Assembly (NCBI GenBank): GCA_016706225.1
Contig: JADJKB010000025.1
Location: 806,001 to 870,000, forward strand
DNA: 64,000 nucleotides
Direction of reading: 5' to 3'
From: Myxococcales bacterium
Lineage (GTDB): Bacteria; Myxococcota_A; Polyangia; Polyangiales; Polyangiaceae
The notes beneath the pieces are model-generated. The model ran no database searches and was not told the DNA's origin. It saw nothing but the letters and a program-made list of their open reading frames with translations. This document shows positions 34,481-43,506 of the stretch, in pieces. Within the stretch, counting starts at the first letter, position 1. Each line of letters starts with the position of its first letter. A program made the position numbers and the translations under genes.

Positions 34481-35371
34481 TCAAGGCTTGGGCACGAAGC
34501 CGCGCACGACGCTGAATGCGTCCGCCTCACCGCGCTGACCGAGCGCACACAGCTCTTGGTCGGCGGACAGCCACGCGAACACCCCGGCATCGGGCGGCTC
34601 GGCCTCGAAGTGTGCGCGCGAGAGCGCGCGACCGGTGCGCGCCCGCGCGAGTCCGTCGTCCGTGAGCACGACGGTCGGCATGACCCGTCGTGCAACCTCG
34701 GTCAGGGCGAGCAACGGCTCCGCTCCGGTGAGCGGCCAACCTGCTGCCTCGTTCAGGTTGAACGCACCACTCGACAGCCTCCGCAGACGAGCCAGGTGGG
34801 CCGGCACGCCGAGGGCTTGACCCAGGTCCCGCGCCAGCGCACGCACGTAATACCCTTTCGAGACATCCAGCTCGAGCGTGAGCTGTTCGTCGCTAGCGCC
34901 GATCAGACACAGCTCGTTCACGCGCACGGCGCGCGCCGGCAGTTGCAGCGGTTCACCGCGGCGGGCAGCACGATAGGCGCGCTCGCCATTGACCTGAATT
35001 GCGCTGACTGCAGGCGGAATTTGCTCGCTGCGCGAGCGTTCCGCGACGAGCGCGCGCTCCAGCACTGCGCTGTCCAGCCAGCCCGGCGCGAGCGGGCGCG
35101 TCTCGATGACCTCACCCTCCGCGTCCAAGCTGTCGGTGCTGGTGCCGAAGCGCACGTCAGCGACGTAGCGTTTGTGCATGCCGGTCAGGTGCTGGCTGAG
35201 CTTGCAGGCCTGGCCGAACATCAACAGCACGACGCCGCTGGCCATGGGATCGAGCGTGCCGGCATGCCCGACCTGGCGTGTCTGGTAGGCCCTGCGGGCG
35301 AGCGACACCAGATCGTGGCTGGTCGGCCCAGAGGGTTTGTCGACGACGAGCACTCCGTGCACGGAGCTCAA
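34481..35371 (-). CDS. truB: tRNA pseudouridine(55) synthase
   Basis: The 296-residue enzyme makes pseudouridine 55 in the T-loop of tRNAs. The catalytic Asp41 is in GHAGTLDPMASG, and KRYVADVRFGTSTDSLDAEG and GYYVRALARDLG are present. The C-terminal PUA-like part is complete. The ATG overlaps the plsC-like stop (ATGA, 35371-35368). It is last gene of an SDR-plsC-truB unit. Confidence 0.95.
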   Translation of the reverse strand: MSSVHGVLVVDKPSGPTSHDLVSLARRAYQTRQVGHAGTLDPMASGVVLLMFGQACKLSQHLTGMHKRYVADVRFGTSTDSLDAEGEVIETRPLAPGWLDSAVLERALVAERSRSEQIPPAVSAIQVNGERAYRAARRGEPLQLPARAVRVNELCLIGASDEQLTLELDVSKGYYVRALARDLGQALGVPAHLARLRRLSSGAFNLNEAAGWPLTGAEPLLALTEVARRVMPTVVLTDDGLARARTGRALSRAHFEAEPPDAGVFAWLSADQELCALGQRGEADAFSVVRGFVPKP

Positions 35372-36759
35372 CCTAGCCAGACGCTCTGTCGCTGCGCGAT
35401 GCCGGTGTCCAGCATGCGCTGAATCGTGGCTCGGACGCGTTCGCTCAGGCGCCCGACGAGCACGTGATCGTCCGCGGCCTCGGGTCCGTAGCCCTCCAAG
35501 CTCAGCGGCTCACCGACGACGATCTGCCACTTGGTCGGCGCGGGCAAGAGTCCCAAGGGTCCGAGCGCCGGGAAGGTGGGGGTCACCGGTACGTAGGGCA
35601 GGCCGATGAGCTTCGACAGGCTGTCGATGCGATAGAGCAGCGGACTGGCCTCTTCGGCGCCGATGATCGCACACGGTACGAGCGGCGTCTGGGTGCGCAG
35701 GGCGAGGCGAATGAACCCGCCGCGGCCGAAGCGCTGCAGCTTGTAGCGCTCGCGGTACAGCTTGCCGATGCCCTTCACGCCCTCGGGAAACACCGCGACC
35801 AGGCTGCCCTTGGAGAGCAGGCGCTCGGCGTTCTCCTGGCACGCGCGCACCGCGCCGATGCGGTTCATGAACGCGCCGAGGAACGGCAGGTAATAGATGA
35901 AGTCTTCGGCCAGCCAGCGCAGCTCGCGCTGCGCGGCCGGCGCGAGCCGCAGCATCGTGCGCAGCATCACTCCGTCCAGCGGCAGCGTGCCCGAGTGGTT
36001 GGCGACGACCAGACAGCGTCCCGTCGCAGGAATGTGCTCCAGCCCCGCGGCCTCGACGCGGAAGTAGCGTTGATACAGGAAGTCCAGGAGCGGCAAGAGG
36101 CGCGCCTCGTAGCTCGGGTCGAGCCCAAAGTCGTCGACCTCCTCGGAGCGACTGCGCATGCCGAGGCGCCCCCACTGGCGCAGGTAGTAGTCGCTCGACA
36201 TCAGCTCGCGCACGGCGTCGCCGACGTTGCCGTCGTCGCTGCCCGGGCGCTCCACCGGGACACTCAGCTTGGCCGCCATCTTCTGCGCCGCGCTCCCGAC
36301 CTGCTCCCGAAAGCTCGGGGGCGGCGGCTCTTCCTGGGCGCCGCGGATCAAGCCGTCGAGGCGCGCCTCGAGCTCGCGGATCTGCTCGGCGACGCCCAGG
36401 TTCGACGCGGGCCGCTCGTGCGGGGCGGCGTCCGTGGTGTCCAGCTGCTCCCACTCGGTGTTCGGGGGGGTCATGCGCGAGCCAACGCCGAGCTCCTGCT
36501 CGTCGAAGCTGTCCGCTGCGCCGTTCATGCCATCGGCGCCTGCGAGCGCGGGCCCTCGTGTGCGACTCCGGCTAGGAGTGCGGGTCGCTGTTGCCTTCTT
36601 CGCAGCGCGCGCCGGGCGGGGGCTTCTGGACGCTGCTCCACCCGCCTTCGCGGGCGCCTTGGCACCGGCCTTCGCGGGCGCCTTGGCACCGGCCTTCGCG
36701 GGCACCTTGGCGGGGGCTTTTGCAGCGGCTTTCGTGGGCGTTTTTCGGCGCGGGCTCAC
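35368..36759 (-). CDS. PlsC-type acyltransferase with histone-H1-like N-terminus
   Basis: The 463-residue protein begins with a Lys/Ala/Pro-rich tail (residues 1-65, repeats of KAPAKAGA), followed by an acidic linker. The catalytic domain (about 215-450) has VVANHSGTLPLDG, the NHSG-type His-Asp motif of lysophospholipid acyltransferases, and the FPEGVKG acceptor-binding motif. It probably acylates lysophosphatidate or a related lipid. The basic tail is unusual for this family. The gene is coupled by ATGA overlaps to the SDR gene upstream and truB downstream. Confidence 0.85.
   Translation of the reverse strand: MSPRRKTPTKAAAKAPAKVPAKAGAKAPAKAGAKAPAKAGGAASRSPRPARAAKKATATRTPSRSRTRGPALAGADGMNGAADSFDEQELGVGSRMTPPNTEWEQLDTTDAAPHERPASNLGVAEQIRELEARLDGLIRGAQEEPPPPSFREQVGSAAQKMAAKLSVPVERPGSDDGNVGDAVRELMSSDYYLRQWGRLGMRSRSEEVDDFGLDPSYEARLLPLLDFLYQRYFRVEAAGLEHIPATGRCLVVANHSGTLPLDGVMLRTMLRLAPAAQRELRWLAEDFIYYLPFLGAFMNRIGAVRACQENAERLLSKGSLVAVFPEGVKGIGKLYRERYKLQRFGRGGFIRLALRTQTPLVPCAIIGAEEASPLLYRIDSLSKLIGLPYVPVTPTFPALGPLGLLPAPTKWQIVVGEPLSLEGYGPEAADDHVLVGRLSERVRATIQRMLDTGIAQRQSVWLG
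36649..36715 (-). repeat. 24-bp tandem repeats coding KAPAKAGA
   Basis: The 5' coding region of the PlsC-type gene holds near-identical 24-bp units encoding KAPAKAGA-type octapeptides, with a final variant. The unit is a multiple of three, so copy-number change would lengthen or shorten the basic tail without breaking the frame. Confidence 0.7.
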
Positions 36760-37853
36760 GCGGGGGACTCCGATAATAGTTTCACGTCGCGCAGGTGTTG
36801 AGCGCTGGCGAAGTCAATCACGGCTTCGCGGGTGGTGTAGACCGGTGAAAATCCCATGCCGCGCTCCGCGAGTGCACCGTCAGCAACGCACAGGTACTGC
36901 AAGTAGTCGAGCAGGGCCGGCGGCGCCTCCGACAGATGCGCGAGCCAGAGCGCGCGGAGCAGAGGATTCGCGAGCGGCCGCGGCAGGGGCAGCGCCACCC
37001 GTCCCGCCAGCCGCACCACGGTCGAGAGCGGTAGCACTCCGTCGCCGACGATGTTGAACACCCCCGGGGCGTCGCGGTCCACCGCCAGCTTGAGCGCCGC
37101 GACGGCGTCCGCCTCGTGCACGAACTGCATCAGCGGATCGAAACCCAGCAGCGTTGGAACGAGCCGGCGGCTCAGATACTGCGTGAGATAGTTGCGGATC
37201 GTCGGGCCCAGGATGGGCGCGGTCCTGAGCACCGTCGCGATCCGGCCCTTGCCCGGCCGCCCGAAGCGCAGGGCCTCGTTCTCGGCCTCGATCTTGTCGG
37301 CCAGGAACGGGTCGTGTCGGCGCGCGCGAAGCGGGTGGCGCTCCGTGAGGAAATTTGGGTTCGTGGGGTGCGCGCCGTAGAGCACGGTCTGGCTCCACAT
37401 CACGAGCTTCTGCACCTCACTCCTGCGGCAGGCGTTGAGCACGTGCATGGTGCCGACGCTCTCGAGCTCGTGGGCCCAGGCCGTGGCGTGGGTCGGGGAA
37501 GCGAGGAAGGCGAGGTGCACGAGCACGTCCACGCGCTCAGCCGCGAGGATCTCCGCTGCGCGCTCCTCGGCCGTCGGCTGGGTGAGATCGACGTCGTACA
37601 CGCGGGTCTTCTGGCCGGCGGTGGCGGGTCGGTCGATATCGAGGGTCACGATCCGACTGACACGCTCGTCCTCTTCCAGGAGTCCAATCAGGTTCTTGCC
37701 CAGAAACGAGCAGGCGCCGGTGACCGCGACGGAGTGTGTGACGCGCGGCACGCGGAGCGAGGACTGCGCGGACGTCTCGGCCGCGAGTGCGGTCGAAGCC
37801 GCATCGTTGCGCGGCTTTCGCTTGCCAGTGCTCGGTCGTCGCCCCTTCGGCAT
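36756..37853 (-). CDS. NAD(P)-dependent epimerase/dehydratase (extended SDR)
   Basis: The 365-residue protein has a basic N-terminal stretch (1-40) before the Rossmann fold, with glycine motif VTGACSFLGKNL (TGxxxxxG type). LVHLAFLASPTH follows where extended SDRs bind the nucleotide, and the usual YxxxK appears changed (FLADKIEAENE holds a Lys). The change in the Tyr position suggests altered catalysis or a non-redox role. Substrate unknown. ATG 37853 is chosen; upstream is a hairpin-rich region. The downstream plsC start overlaps its stop by four bases. Confidence 0.8.
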   Translation of the reverse strand: MPKGRRPSTGKRKPRNDAASTALAAETSAQSSLRVPRVTHSVAVTGACSFLGKNLIGLLEEDERVSRIVTLDIDRPATAGQKTRVYDVDLTQPTAEERAAEILAAERVDVLVHLAFLASPTHATAWAHELESVGTMHVLNACRRSEVQKLVMWSQTVLYGAHPTNPNFLTERHPLRARRHDPFLADKIEAENEALRFGRPGKGRIATVLRTAPILGPTIRNYLTQYLSRRLVPTLLGFDPLMQFVHEADAVAALKLAVDRDAPGVFNIVGDGVLPLSTVVRLAGRVALPLPRPLANPLLRALWLAHLSEAPPALLDYLQYLCVADGALAERGMGFSPVYTTREAVIDFASAQHLRDVKLLSESPA

Positions 37854-37892
37854 CGGTCCGACACCGTAATCGAACCTGCGCCAAAGTGGGAC

Positions 37893-37992
37893 TCCTAGAA
37901 CACCGATCAGCTTGCGCTGCTCGTGTTCTAGGACCCTTGCGTTGGGGCTACGCCCCAAACCCCCGGCCTTCGGCCGTGCGCGCTCCGCGCGC
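37893..37992. promoter_or_regulatory. Cluster of four hairpins in a divergent intergenic region
   Basis: In the 305-bp space between the SDR gene (minus, starts 37853) and the kinase gene (plus, starts 38159) lie four adjacent stem-loops. The first (37893-37933) has arms TCCTAGAACAC/GTGTTCTAGGA plus a further imperfect inner stem and TTGC loop. Then come TTGGGGC/GCCCCAA (37942-37958), CGGCC/GGCCG (37964-37976) and GCGCGC/GCGCGC (37978-37992), each with a 3-base loop. It could be a structured leader, a small RNA or a palindromic repeat element. The rest of the space shows no gene. Confidence 0.5.
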
Positions 37993-38158
37993 GAGCGCCG
38001 AACACCTTGCAAGTCGCTGAAAACAAACGACGTTCAACCTGTTCGGCGCTCTAGCGACCACGCTTCGGGCCCCCTGCAGAAAATCGCCTGGCCGAAGCCG
38101 GCCCCCCGCTGGGCTCACCGGCCTGTCCTCGAGGTCAGCGCTCTGGTACGTTTCGAAG

Positions 38159-40141
38159 ATGGCCGAACTGGGCGAAAAGACCAGCCCGCGCCTCGGGCCC
38201 TACCAGCTCGGTGAGCGACTCGGTGCCGGTGGCATGGCCGAGGTGTTCGTGGCGCGTCGCGCGGGTCCGCACGGGTTCGTCAAACGCTTCGCGATCAAGC
38301 GCATCTTGCCCCAGCTCGCCAAGGACTCGCACTTCGTCTCCATGTTCTGCGACGAGGCGCGGATCTGCGCGGCGCTCGCCCATCCGAACATCGTGCAGGT
38401 CGTCGACTTCGGCGAGGAGGACGGCGAGCTGTTCATGGCCATGGAGTACGTCGAGGGCGTGTCGTGCGCTAAGCTGCTGCGCACGGTCGCCTCGCGGGGC
38501 GGGCGGGTGCCCCTGGGTGCCTCGCTGTTCATCGCGCACGAAGTGCTGCGCGCGCTCGCCTACGCCCACACCGCTCGGGACGACAGCGGGCGCCCGCTCG
38601 GCATCGTGCATCGCGACGTCTCGCCAGGGAACGTGCTGCTCGGCCGAGCCGGCGAGGTGAAGCTCACCGACTTCGGGATCGTGCGCAGCGAGTTCGTGGA
38701 TCGGCGCACGAACCCCGGCGAGCTGAAGGGCAAGATCGGCTACATGTCGCCGGAGCAAGCGCTCGGCCACGAGCTGGATCCGCGCAGTGATCTGTTCGCC
38801 GTGGGCATCATCTTGGCGGAGATGCTGCTGGCGCGCCCGCTCTTCCCCGGCCGTACCGAGCTCGAGATCTTGTCGCGCATTCACGACGCGGATCTCGGGG
38901 TGCTCGAGCGCCACGCCCAGGGGCTGCGCCCGGATCTCGTGCGCCTGCTGCGTCGCGCGCTGGCCAAGCTGCCCGCGGCTCGCATCGACTCCGCCGACGA
39001 GTTCGCCAACGAGCTGCGGCAGATCGCCGATCGCGCGGGTGTGGAGCTCAGTGACGGTGCCCTCGCCGGCTGGCTTGCCGAGCTCGGCATCATGCCGATG
39101 CAGAGCGGGACGCGGCTCGCAGTCCGCGAGCGCGGACACAGCCTGCCGGCCGAGCTCAGGGCGCTGCCGAGTGAGCAGCCTACGGAGCCGGCGCACGTGC
39201 CCTCGTCCGACGAGCGTTATCGCCTGGCGCACACCCCGCTCGGGGCGCGAGAGCTGCTGGGCGCCGCGGATCTCGCGGAGCTGCTGGCGACCGGCCGAAT
39301 CCGTCCGGAGGCGCGGGTGCTGGAGGCGGGGCATCCCGCGCGAGCGGTGCGAGAGCTCGCGGGCCTCGGACATGTGGTCGCCGAGCCCGCGTATGCATTT
39401 GGCTTCTTGCCCGGGCGTGCGCAGCGCGCTCTGCTCGTTCCGCAGACGCTCGCCGCGTGGCTCTACGCTCTGGTGAGCGAGCGCGCGACGGGTCTCGTGG
39501 TGGCGCGGGATGGTGCCCGTGAGAAGCGCATCTACCTGCGGGGTGGTGCGCCGGTGCTCGTCGCGAGCACCTCGCGCGAGGAGCTGCTCGGACGGCGTTT
39601 GGTTGCCGCGGGACTGGTCCGCGCCGAGCAAATGTCCGTCGCGCTCACGGACGCAGCCGAGGGCGGGACGCATCTCGGGGTCACGCTGGTCGAGCGCGCG
39701 CTGCTGCGCCCGCTGGAGCTCATGCGCACCCTGCTCAGTCAGCTCGACGCCCGCGTGACCGAGCTCGGCAGCTGGACCGGCGGAGAGCTGGCGTTCGCGG
39801 CGGGTGAACGTCCGCACCACGAGGCGGCGCCACCGGCGCGCACTCCGGGGGCGTGGGTGACCCGCATGGTGCGCGAGCGTGTCACGGCGCGCAGTATCGA
39901 GCGCGCCCTCGCTCCGACCGGACCCTTCGCACGGAACCCGGCGGCGCGGCTCTCCGCCGACGATCTGGGTCTGACCGCCGACGAAGCTCGGGTGCTCCAG
40001 GCTGCACCGGGTGCTCGCTCGCTCGCGGAGGTGAGCCGACGTCCCGAGCTCGCAGGCGAGAGCGCCGAGCAGCTCCAGCGCGGGTTGTTCATCGGGCTTT
40101 CGGCCGGAATTTTGGTGGCGCCGGGCTGGTCGCGTCGCTGA
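38159..40141 (+). CDS. Ser/Thr protein kinase with GYF-like and DUF4388-like C-terminal domains
   Basis: The 660-residue kinase has its catalytic domain at about 14-275: glycine loop GERLGAGGMAEVF, Lys47 (AIKRI), catalytic loop HRDVSPGN (His151-Asp153, with Ser replacing the usual Lys) and DFG at 171-173. The Ser variant is common in myxobacterial kinases. After a linker comes LGARELLGAADLAELLATGR, like a GYF_2 domain (about 360-400). Next is a DUF4388-like region around AWLYALVSERATGLVVA and RIYLRGGAPVLVASTSREEL (about 430-490). No transmembrane helix is visible. Its 3' end overlaps a convergent lipoprotein gene by 53 bases. Confidence 0.88.
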   Translation: MAELGEKTSPRLGPYQLGERLGAGGMAEVFVARRAGPHGFVKRFAIKRILPQLAKDSHFVSMFCDEARICAALAHPNIVQVVDFGEEDGELFMAMEYVEGVSCAKLLRTVASRGGRVPLGASLFIAHEVLRALAYAHTARDDSGRPLGIVHRDVSPGNVLLGRAGEVKLTDFGIVRSEFVDRRTNPGELKGKIGYMSPEQALGHELDPRSDLFAVGIILAEMLLARPLFPGRTELEILSRIHDADLGVLERHAQGLRPDLVRLLRRALAKLPAARIDSADEFANELRQIADRAGVELSDGALAGWLAELGIMPMQSGTRLAVRERGHSLPAELRALPSEQPTEPAHVPSSDERYRLAHTPLGARELLGAADLAELLATGRIRPEARVLEAGHPARAVRELAGLGHVVAEPAYAFGFLPGRAQRALLVPQTLAAWLYALVSERATGLVVARDGAREKRIYLRGGAPVLVASTSREELLGRRLVAAGLVRAEQMSVALTDAAEGGTHLGVTLVERALLRPLELMRTLLSQLDARVTELGSWTGGELAFAAGERPHHEAAPPARTPGAWVTRMVRERVTARSIERALAPTGPFARNPAARLSADDLGLTADEARVLQAAPGARSLAEVSRRPELAGESAEQLQRGLFIGLSAGILVAPGWSRR

Positions 40142-41411
40142 CGTTCGCGGCGTCTGCCGCGTCGGCGTCGCGCGCGCCCGCGTCCGCGCCGGGCTCACAC
40201 GTTGCCCGAAGCCAGCTCAGCTCCTTCGAAGTCGCGAGCCAGATGCTGGCCCGAGCTCCGGAGGTCGAGAGGGAAAAACCTGTCGCGTCGGCCACCGCCA
40301 TCGGGCTCGATAGCGGCGTGCCATCCGCTCCGAGCAGCGTGAGGTACACCACGCGGCGCTCGATGAACTGACAGCTGACCGGCGCGACCCAGCCGAGCAG
40401 CGCGCCGCTCCCGAGCGGACGCAGGATCACACTCTCGGGTGGCGCCGGCGTGCGCAGCTCGTGCCGCTTGCCGCTCGCGTTCACCACGACCAGTGGAAAC
40501 TCCTCGGCACCGCACGGGCGATCGATGCGATCACCCGGCAGGACGACGAGCGGCTCTCCCGCGACCGTCGCGTCGTACGCGCCGTGGGGTGCGTCGATGA
40601 GCGGCTGTCTCTCTGCGCTCGCGCCGCGCACCCGAAACAGGCCGACGTGTTGGTTGCTCACCAGCGCAGCCCAGCCGTCGCCGGCTGCGTCACTCGCGGC
40701 GATCGCCAGCGGCAGCCACGGCTCGTCTCCACCGAGGTCGAGATCGACGCGCCGGAAGCTGCTCGCGGGCGCTGTGGCCTTGCCGCTGAGCCAGCTTGCG
40801 CCGGGCGCGGCCGCCGCACGCACGAGGCTGCCGAGCACCACGCACGTCTCCCCGACACAGGCGGCATCCGTGAGCTCGAGCTGATCTCCCTCCGCCAGGA
40901 GCTCGGCGGACGAACCCCCGCGCCAGAGCAGCGCGCGGGTGGTGCCGGTCACCGAGCGGCTGGTCCAGGCCCCGAGCCAACCTGCGTTCGTGCGCTCCAA
41001 GAGAGGCGGGGACTCCAGCTCCGCCCACGGCGCTTCGAGCAACGTACCGCTGGAAAAATCGATCAAGGCGGCGGCGCTGACCGGATGCGGGCGCGCGGCG
41101 CCCTCCGCTGCGCGGGCCAGCGCGAGGCTCGTGAGGGCGGAGCGCGCGGCGATGAAACGGGTCGTGCCCGTGGGCATGGGGGCGCGCTTCACTGCGCCGT
41201 CGAAGCGGCAACCTGACGGCAGGCCATAACCGCGATGGGAGTCGACGCTCGACCAGACCGGCAGCTCGAGCTTCTCCGGTGTGCCCACACCGAGCCGATC
41301 CGTCGCTCGCGCGTCGGCTGCGTCGCCGTGCGAGTCCGTGCTCTGGCAGCGCTGACACCCGGCGAGCAAGAGCGCCGCGACGAGCGCGAGGCTTTCGCCG
41401 CGCCGGCTCAC
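40089..41411 (-). CDS. Putative lipoprotein with beta-propeller-like repeats
   Basis: This protein of about 440 residues has signal peptide core LALVAALLLAG with lipobox LLAGC and an acidic linker. A long beta-rich body follows, in which strands such as AWTSRSVTGTTRALLWRGG and AAGDGWAALVSNQHVGLFRV suggest a propeller. No family was recognised. GTG 41411 gives the signal peptide and overlaps the acetyltransferase stop as GTGA, so both are translated together. The 3' end overlaps the kinase gene by 53 bases. The C-terminal tail is Asp/Ala-rich. Confidence 0.7.
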   Translation of the reverse strand: MSRRGESLALVAALLLAGCQRCQSTDSHGDAADARATDRLGVGTPEKLELPVWSSVDSHRGYGLPSGCRFDGAVKRAPMPTGTTRFIAARSALTSLALARAAEGAARPHPVSAAALIDFSSGTLLEAPWAELESPPLLERTNAGWLGAWTSRSVTGTTRALLWRGGSSAELLAEGDQLELTDAACVGETCVVLGSLVRAAAAPGASWLSGKATAPASSFRRVDLDLGGDEPWLPLAIAASDAAGDGWAALVSNQHVGLFRVRGASAERQPLIDAPHGAYDATVAGEPLVVLPGDRIDRPCGAEEFPLVVVNASGKRHELRTPAPPESVILRPLGSGALLGWVAPVSCQFIERRVVYLTLLGADGTPLSSPMAVADATGFSLSTSGARASIWLATSKELSWLRATCEPGADAGARDADAADAANVSDATSPAPPKFRPKAR

Positions 41412-42013
41412 GGTGCCGCTGCCTGCTCGAGGACGAGGCGCAGCACGGGGTACGGAGCGAAATCGTGGACCACGCGAAAACCGCGCTTCGTGTAGAGCTC
41501 GAAGGGGCCGGTCCAGAGCTGCTCCGCAGGAACGTCGTCGGCGCGTCGCGGAAATGCCTCGACCTGTCGCGCGCCCGCGGCCCTTGCCAGCTGCAGCCCG
41601 GCGTCGAGCAGCAGACCTGCGACGCCCTGGCGTCGATGGGCTTCGTCGATCAGAAAACAACCGACGACCCAGCAGTGCTCGCGCTCCGCGTCGAAACACG
41701 GGAGCGCCTTGTACAGGCGCTGCTCGAACAGCTTCGGCACGACCTGCGCGGGAGTCAGCTTCATCCAACCGACGACGCGCTCTTGCTCATCGACGGCAAC
41801 GACTCCCTGGAGCTGCTCGTCGGAGCGCACGAGGGCCGCCTCGAGCTCGGCGCGATTGTCGTCCGGGCGGTTCGCACAGCGGTCGAGCCATGCGTTCTTG
41901 TCGCCGTCGAAGTGCCAGTAACGACAGAAGCACGGCGAGTCCGTGCGCGCGAAGAGCTCGCTCAGCCCCGCGGCCTCAGCCGGGCTCACGCGCCGCACCC
42001 GAAGGTCGCTCAC
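41408..42013 (-). CDS. GNAT-family N-acetyltransferase
   Basis: The 201-residue protein has the acetyl-CoA-binding motif in FLIDEAHRRQGVAGLLLDAG (R/QxxGxG/A type) and a beta-bulge strand RVVGWMKL. The N-terminal SPCFCRYWHFDGDKNAWLDR resembles a subset of GNATs that act on amino acids or antibiotics. The substrate is not known. It overlaps gatA (ATGA at 42010-42013) and the lipoprotein gene downstream, giving a gatC-gatA-GNAT-lipoprotein transcript. Confidence 0.85.
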   Translation of the reverse strand: MSDLRVRRVSPAEAAGLSELFARTDSPCFCRYWHFDGDKNAWLDRCANRPDDNRAELEAALVRSDEQLQGVVAVDEQERVVGWMKLTPAQVVPKLFEQRLYKALPCFDAEREHCWVVGCFLIDEAHRRQGVAGLLLDAGLQLARAAGARQVEAFPRRADDVPAEQLWTGPFELYTKRGFRVVHDFAPYPVLRLVLEQAAAP

Positions 42014-43506
42014 GCTGGGGCCTTTTCCCGAGAAAAATTGCTGTTTCGCTCACACGCGGCCAGGGCGGTGAACAGCCGGTCTTCGGCGAACGCAGGTGCG
42101 ATCAGCTGCAGGCCGACGGGCAGCGCAGGCTGAGCGGCCGTGGCGCGCGTGAGCCCCACGGGCAGGGATGCGGCCGCGACGCCCGCCAGACTCGCGGGCA
42201 ACGTGTACACGTCCGCGAGGTACATCGCGAGCGGATCTTCGACTCGCTCGCCCAGCGTGAACGCAGGGCTCGGGCTGGTCGGTGTGGCGATCAGGTCGAC
42301 CTCGCGGAAAGCCCGGGCGAAATCCCGCTGGATCAAGCGCCGCACCGCCTGCGCCTTGCGGTAGTACGCGTCGTAGTAGCCGGCGGACAAGACGTAGGTG
42401 CCGAGCAAGATGCGGCGTTTCACCTCGCGACCAAAGCCGCGCGAGCGTGTGGCTTCGTACATGGCTCCCAGCGCTGCGCCGGCGTCCTCCACCCGCAGAC
42501 CAAAGCGCACCCCGTCGAAGCGCGCGAGGTTGCTCGAGGCCTCCGCCGTGGCCAGCACGTAATAGGTCGCGACCCCATGCTTCGTGTGGGGCATCTCGAT
42601 CGGGACCACGGTCGCGCCGTCGGCCTCCAGCCGCCCTGTCGCTGCCCGCACCTGCGCTTCGACCTCGGGATCGAGCCCGGCTCCGAAGTAGTCTTCGGGC
42701 ACACCAATGCGCAGCCCCCGCGGGTCGCGCTCACAGGCCGCCTCGAGATCCGGCAGCGGCGCCGTGGACGAGGTGGAGTCGGCCGGGTCATGGCCGGCGA
42801 TGACTCCGAGCAGCCGCGCCGCGCTCTGCACATCCCGGGCAAACGGGCCGATTTGATCGAGGCTCGACGCAAACGCGACCAGGCCGAAGCGCGAGACGCG
42901 TCCGTAGCTGGGTTTGATGCCGACGGTTCCCGTGAGCGCCGCGGGTTGGCGGATCGAACCGCCGGTGTCGCTGCCGAGCGCGCCGCTCGCCAACCCTGCC
43001 GCGACGCTCACGGCGCTGCCGCCGCTCGAGCCGCCGGGGATGCGGCGCGGATCCCACGGGTTCTTCACCGGACCGAAGGCGCTATTTTCGTTGGACGAGC
43101 CCATCGCGAACTCGTCCATGTTCGTCTTGCCGACGAGCAGCGCATCGGCGGCACGCAGACGCGCCACCACCGTTGCGTCGAAGGGAGGACGCCAGCCGCT
43201 TGCGGCGCTGCCGTCGCGGGTCAGGATCTTGGAGCCCGCGGTCGTCGGTGCGTCCTTGGTACACAGCGCATCCTTCAAGGCGATGGGCACACCGGCGAGC
43301 GCGCCCAGGGGTTCACCGCGCGCGCGCCGGGCGTCGATATCGCGCGCGCAGCTCAGCGTGGCCGCCTCCGCGACGTGCAGGAAGGCATTGAGCTCGCCGT
43401 GGGCAGCGATGCGCGCCAGGCACTCCTTCGCCACGGCCTCCGCCGAGAGCTCGCCGGTCTGCACCGAGAGCGCCAGAGCGTGAATTGGTAGCTCGAGGGC
43501 GCTCAT
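42010..43506 (-). CDS. gatA: Glu/Asp-tRNA amidotransferase subunit A
   Basis: GatA frees ammonia from glutamine for conversion of Glu-tRNA(Gln) or Asp-tRNA(Asn). The amidase triad is complete: Lys78 (ALKDALC), cis-Ser160 (GGSSGGSA) and nucleophile Ser184 (TGGSIRQPA). The length (498 residues) and the GIKPSYGRVSRFGLVAFASS block are standard. It overlaps gatC by four bases. gatB is not in the window and must lie elsewhere. Confidence 0.95.
   Translation of the reverse strand: MSALELPIHALALSVQTGELSAEAVAKECLARIAAHGELNAFLHVAEAATLSCARDIDARRARGEPLGALAGVPIALKDALCTKDAPTTAGSKILTRDGSAASGWRPPFDATVVARLRAADALLVGKTNMDEFAMGSSNENSAFGPVKNPWDPRRIPGGSSGGSAVSVAAGLASGALGSDTGGSIRQPAALTGTVGIKPSYGRVSRFGLVAFASSLDQIGPFARDVQSAARLLGVIAGHDPADSTSSTAPLPDLEAACERDPRGLRIGVPEDYFGAGLDPEVEAQVRAATGRLEADGATVVPIEMPHTKHGVATYYVLATAEASSNLARFDGVRFGLRVEDAGAALGAMYEATRSRGFGREVKRRILLGTYVLSAGYYDAYYRKAQAVRRLIQRDFARAFREVDLIATPTSPSPAFTLGERVEDPLAMYLADVYTLPASLAGVAAASLPVGLTRATAAQPALPVGLQLIAPAFAEDRLFTALAACERNSNFSREKAPA

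Noticed and set aside
38135..40198. Long open frame antisense to the Ser/Thr kinase
   Set aside because: Composition is biased to Arg/Gln/His with no recognisable fold, and the opposite strand has clear kinase motifs.
41413..43491. Long open frame antisense to gatA and the acetyltransferase
   Set aside because: Same reason: shadow of third-position GC, while the minus-strand genes have complete catalytic residues.
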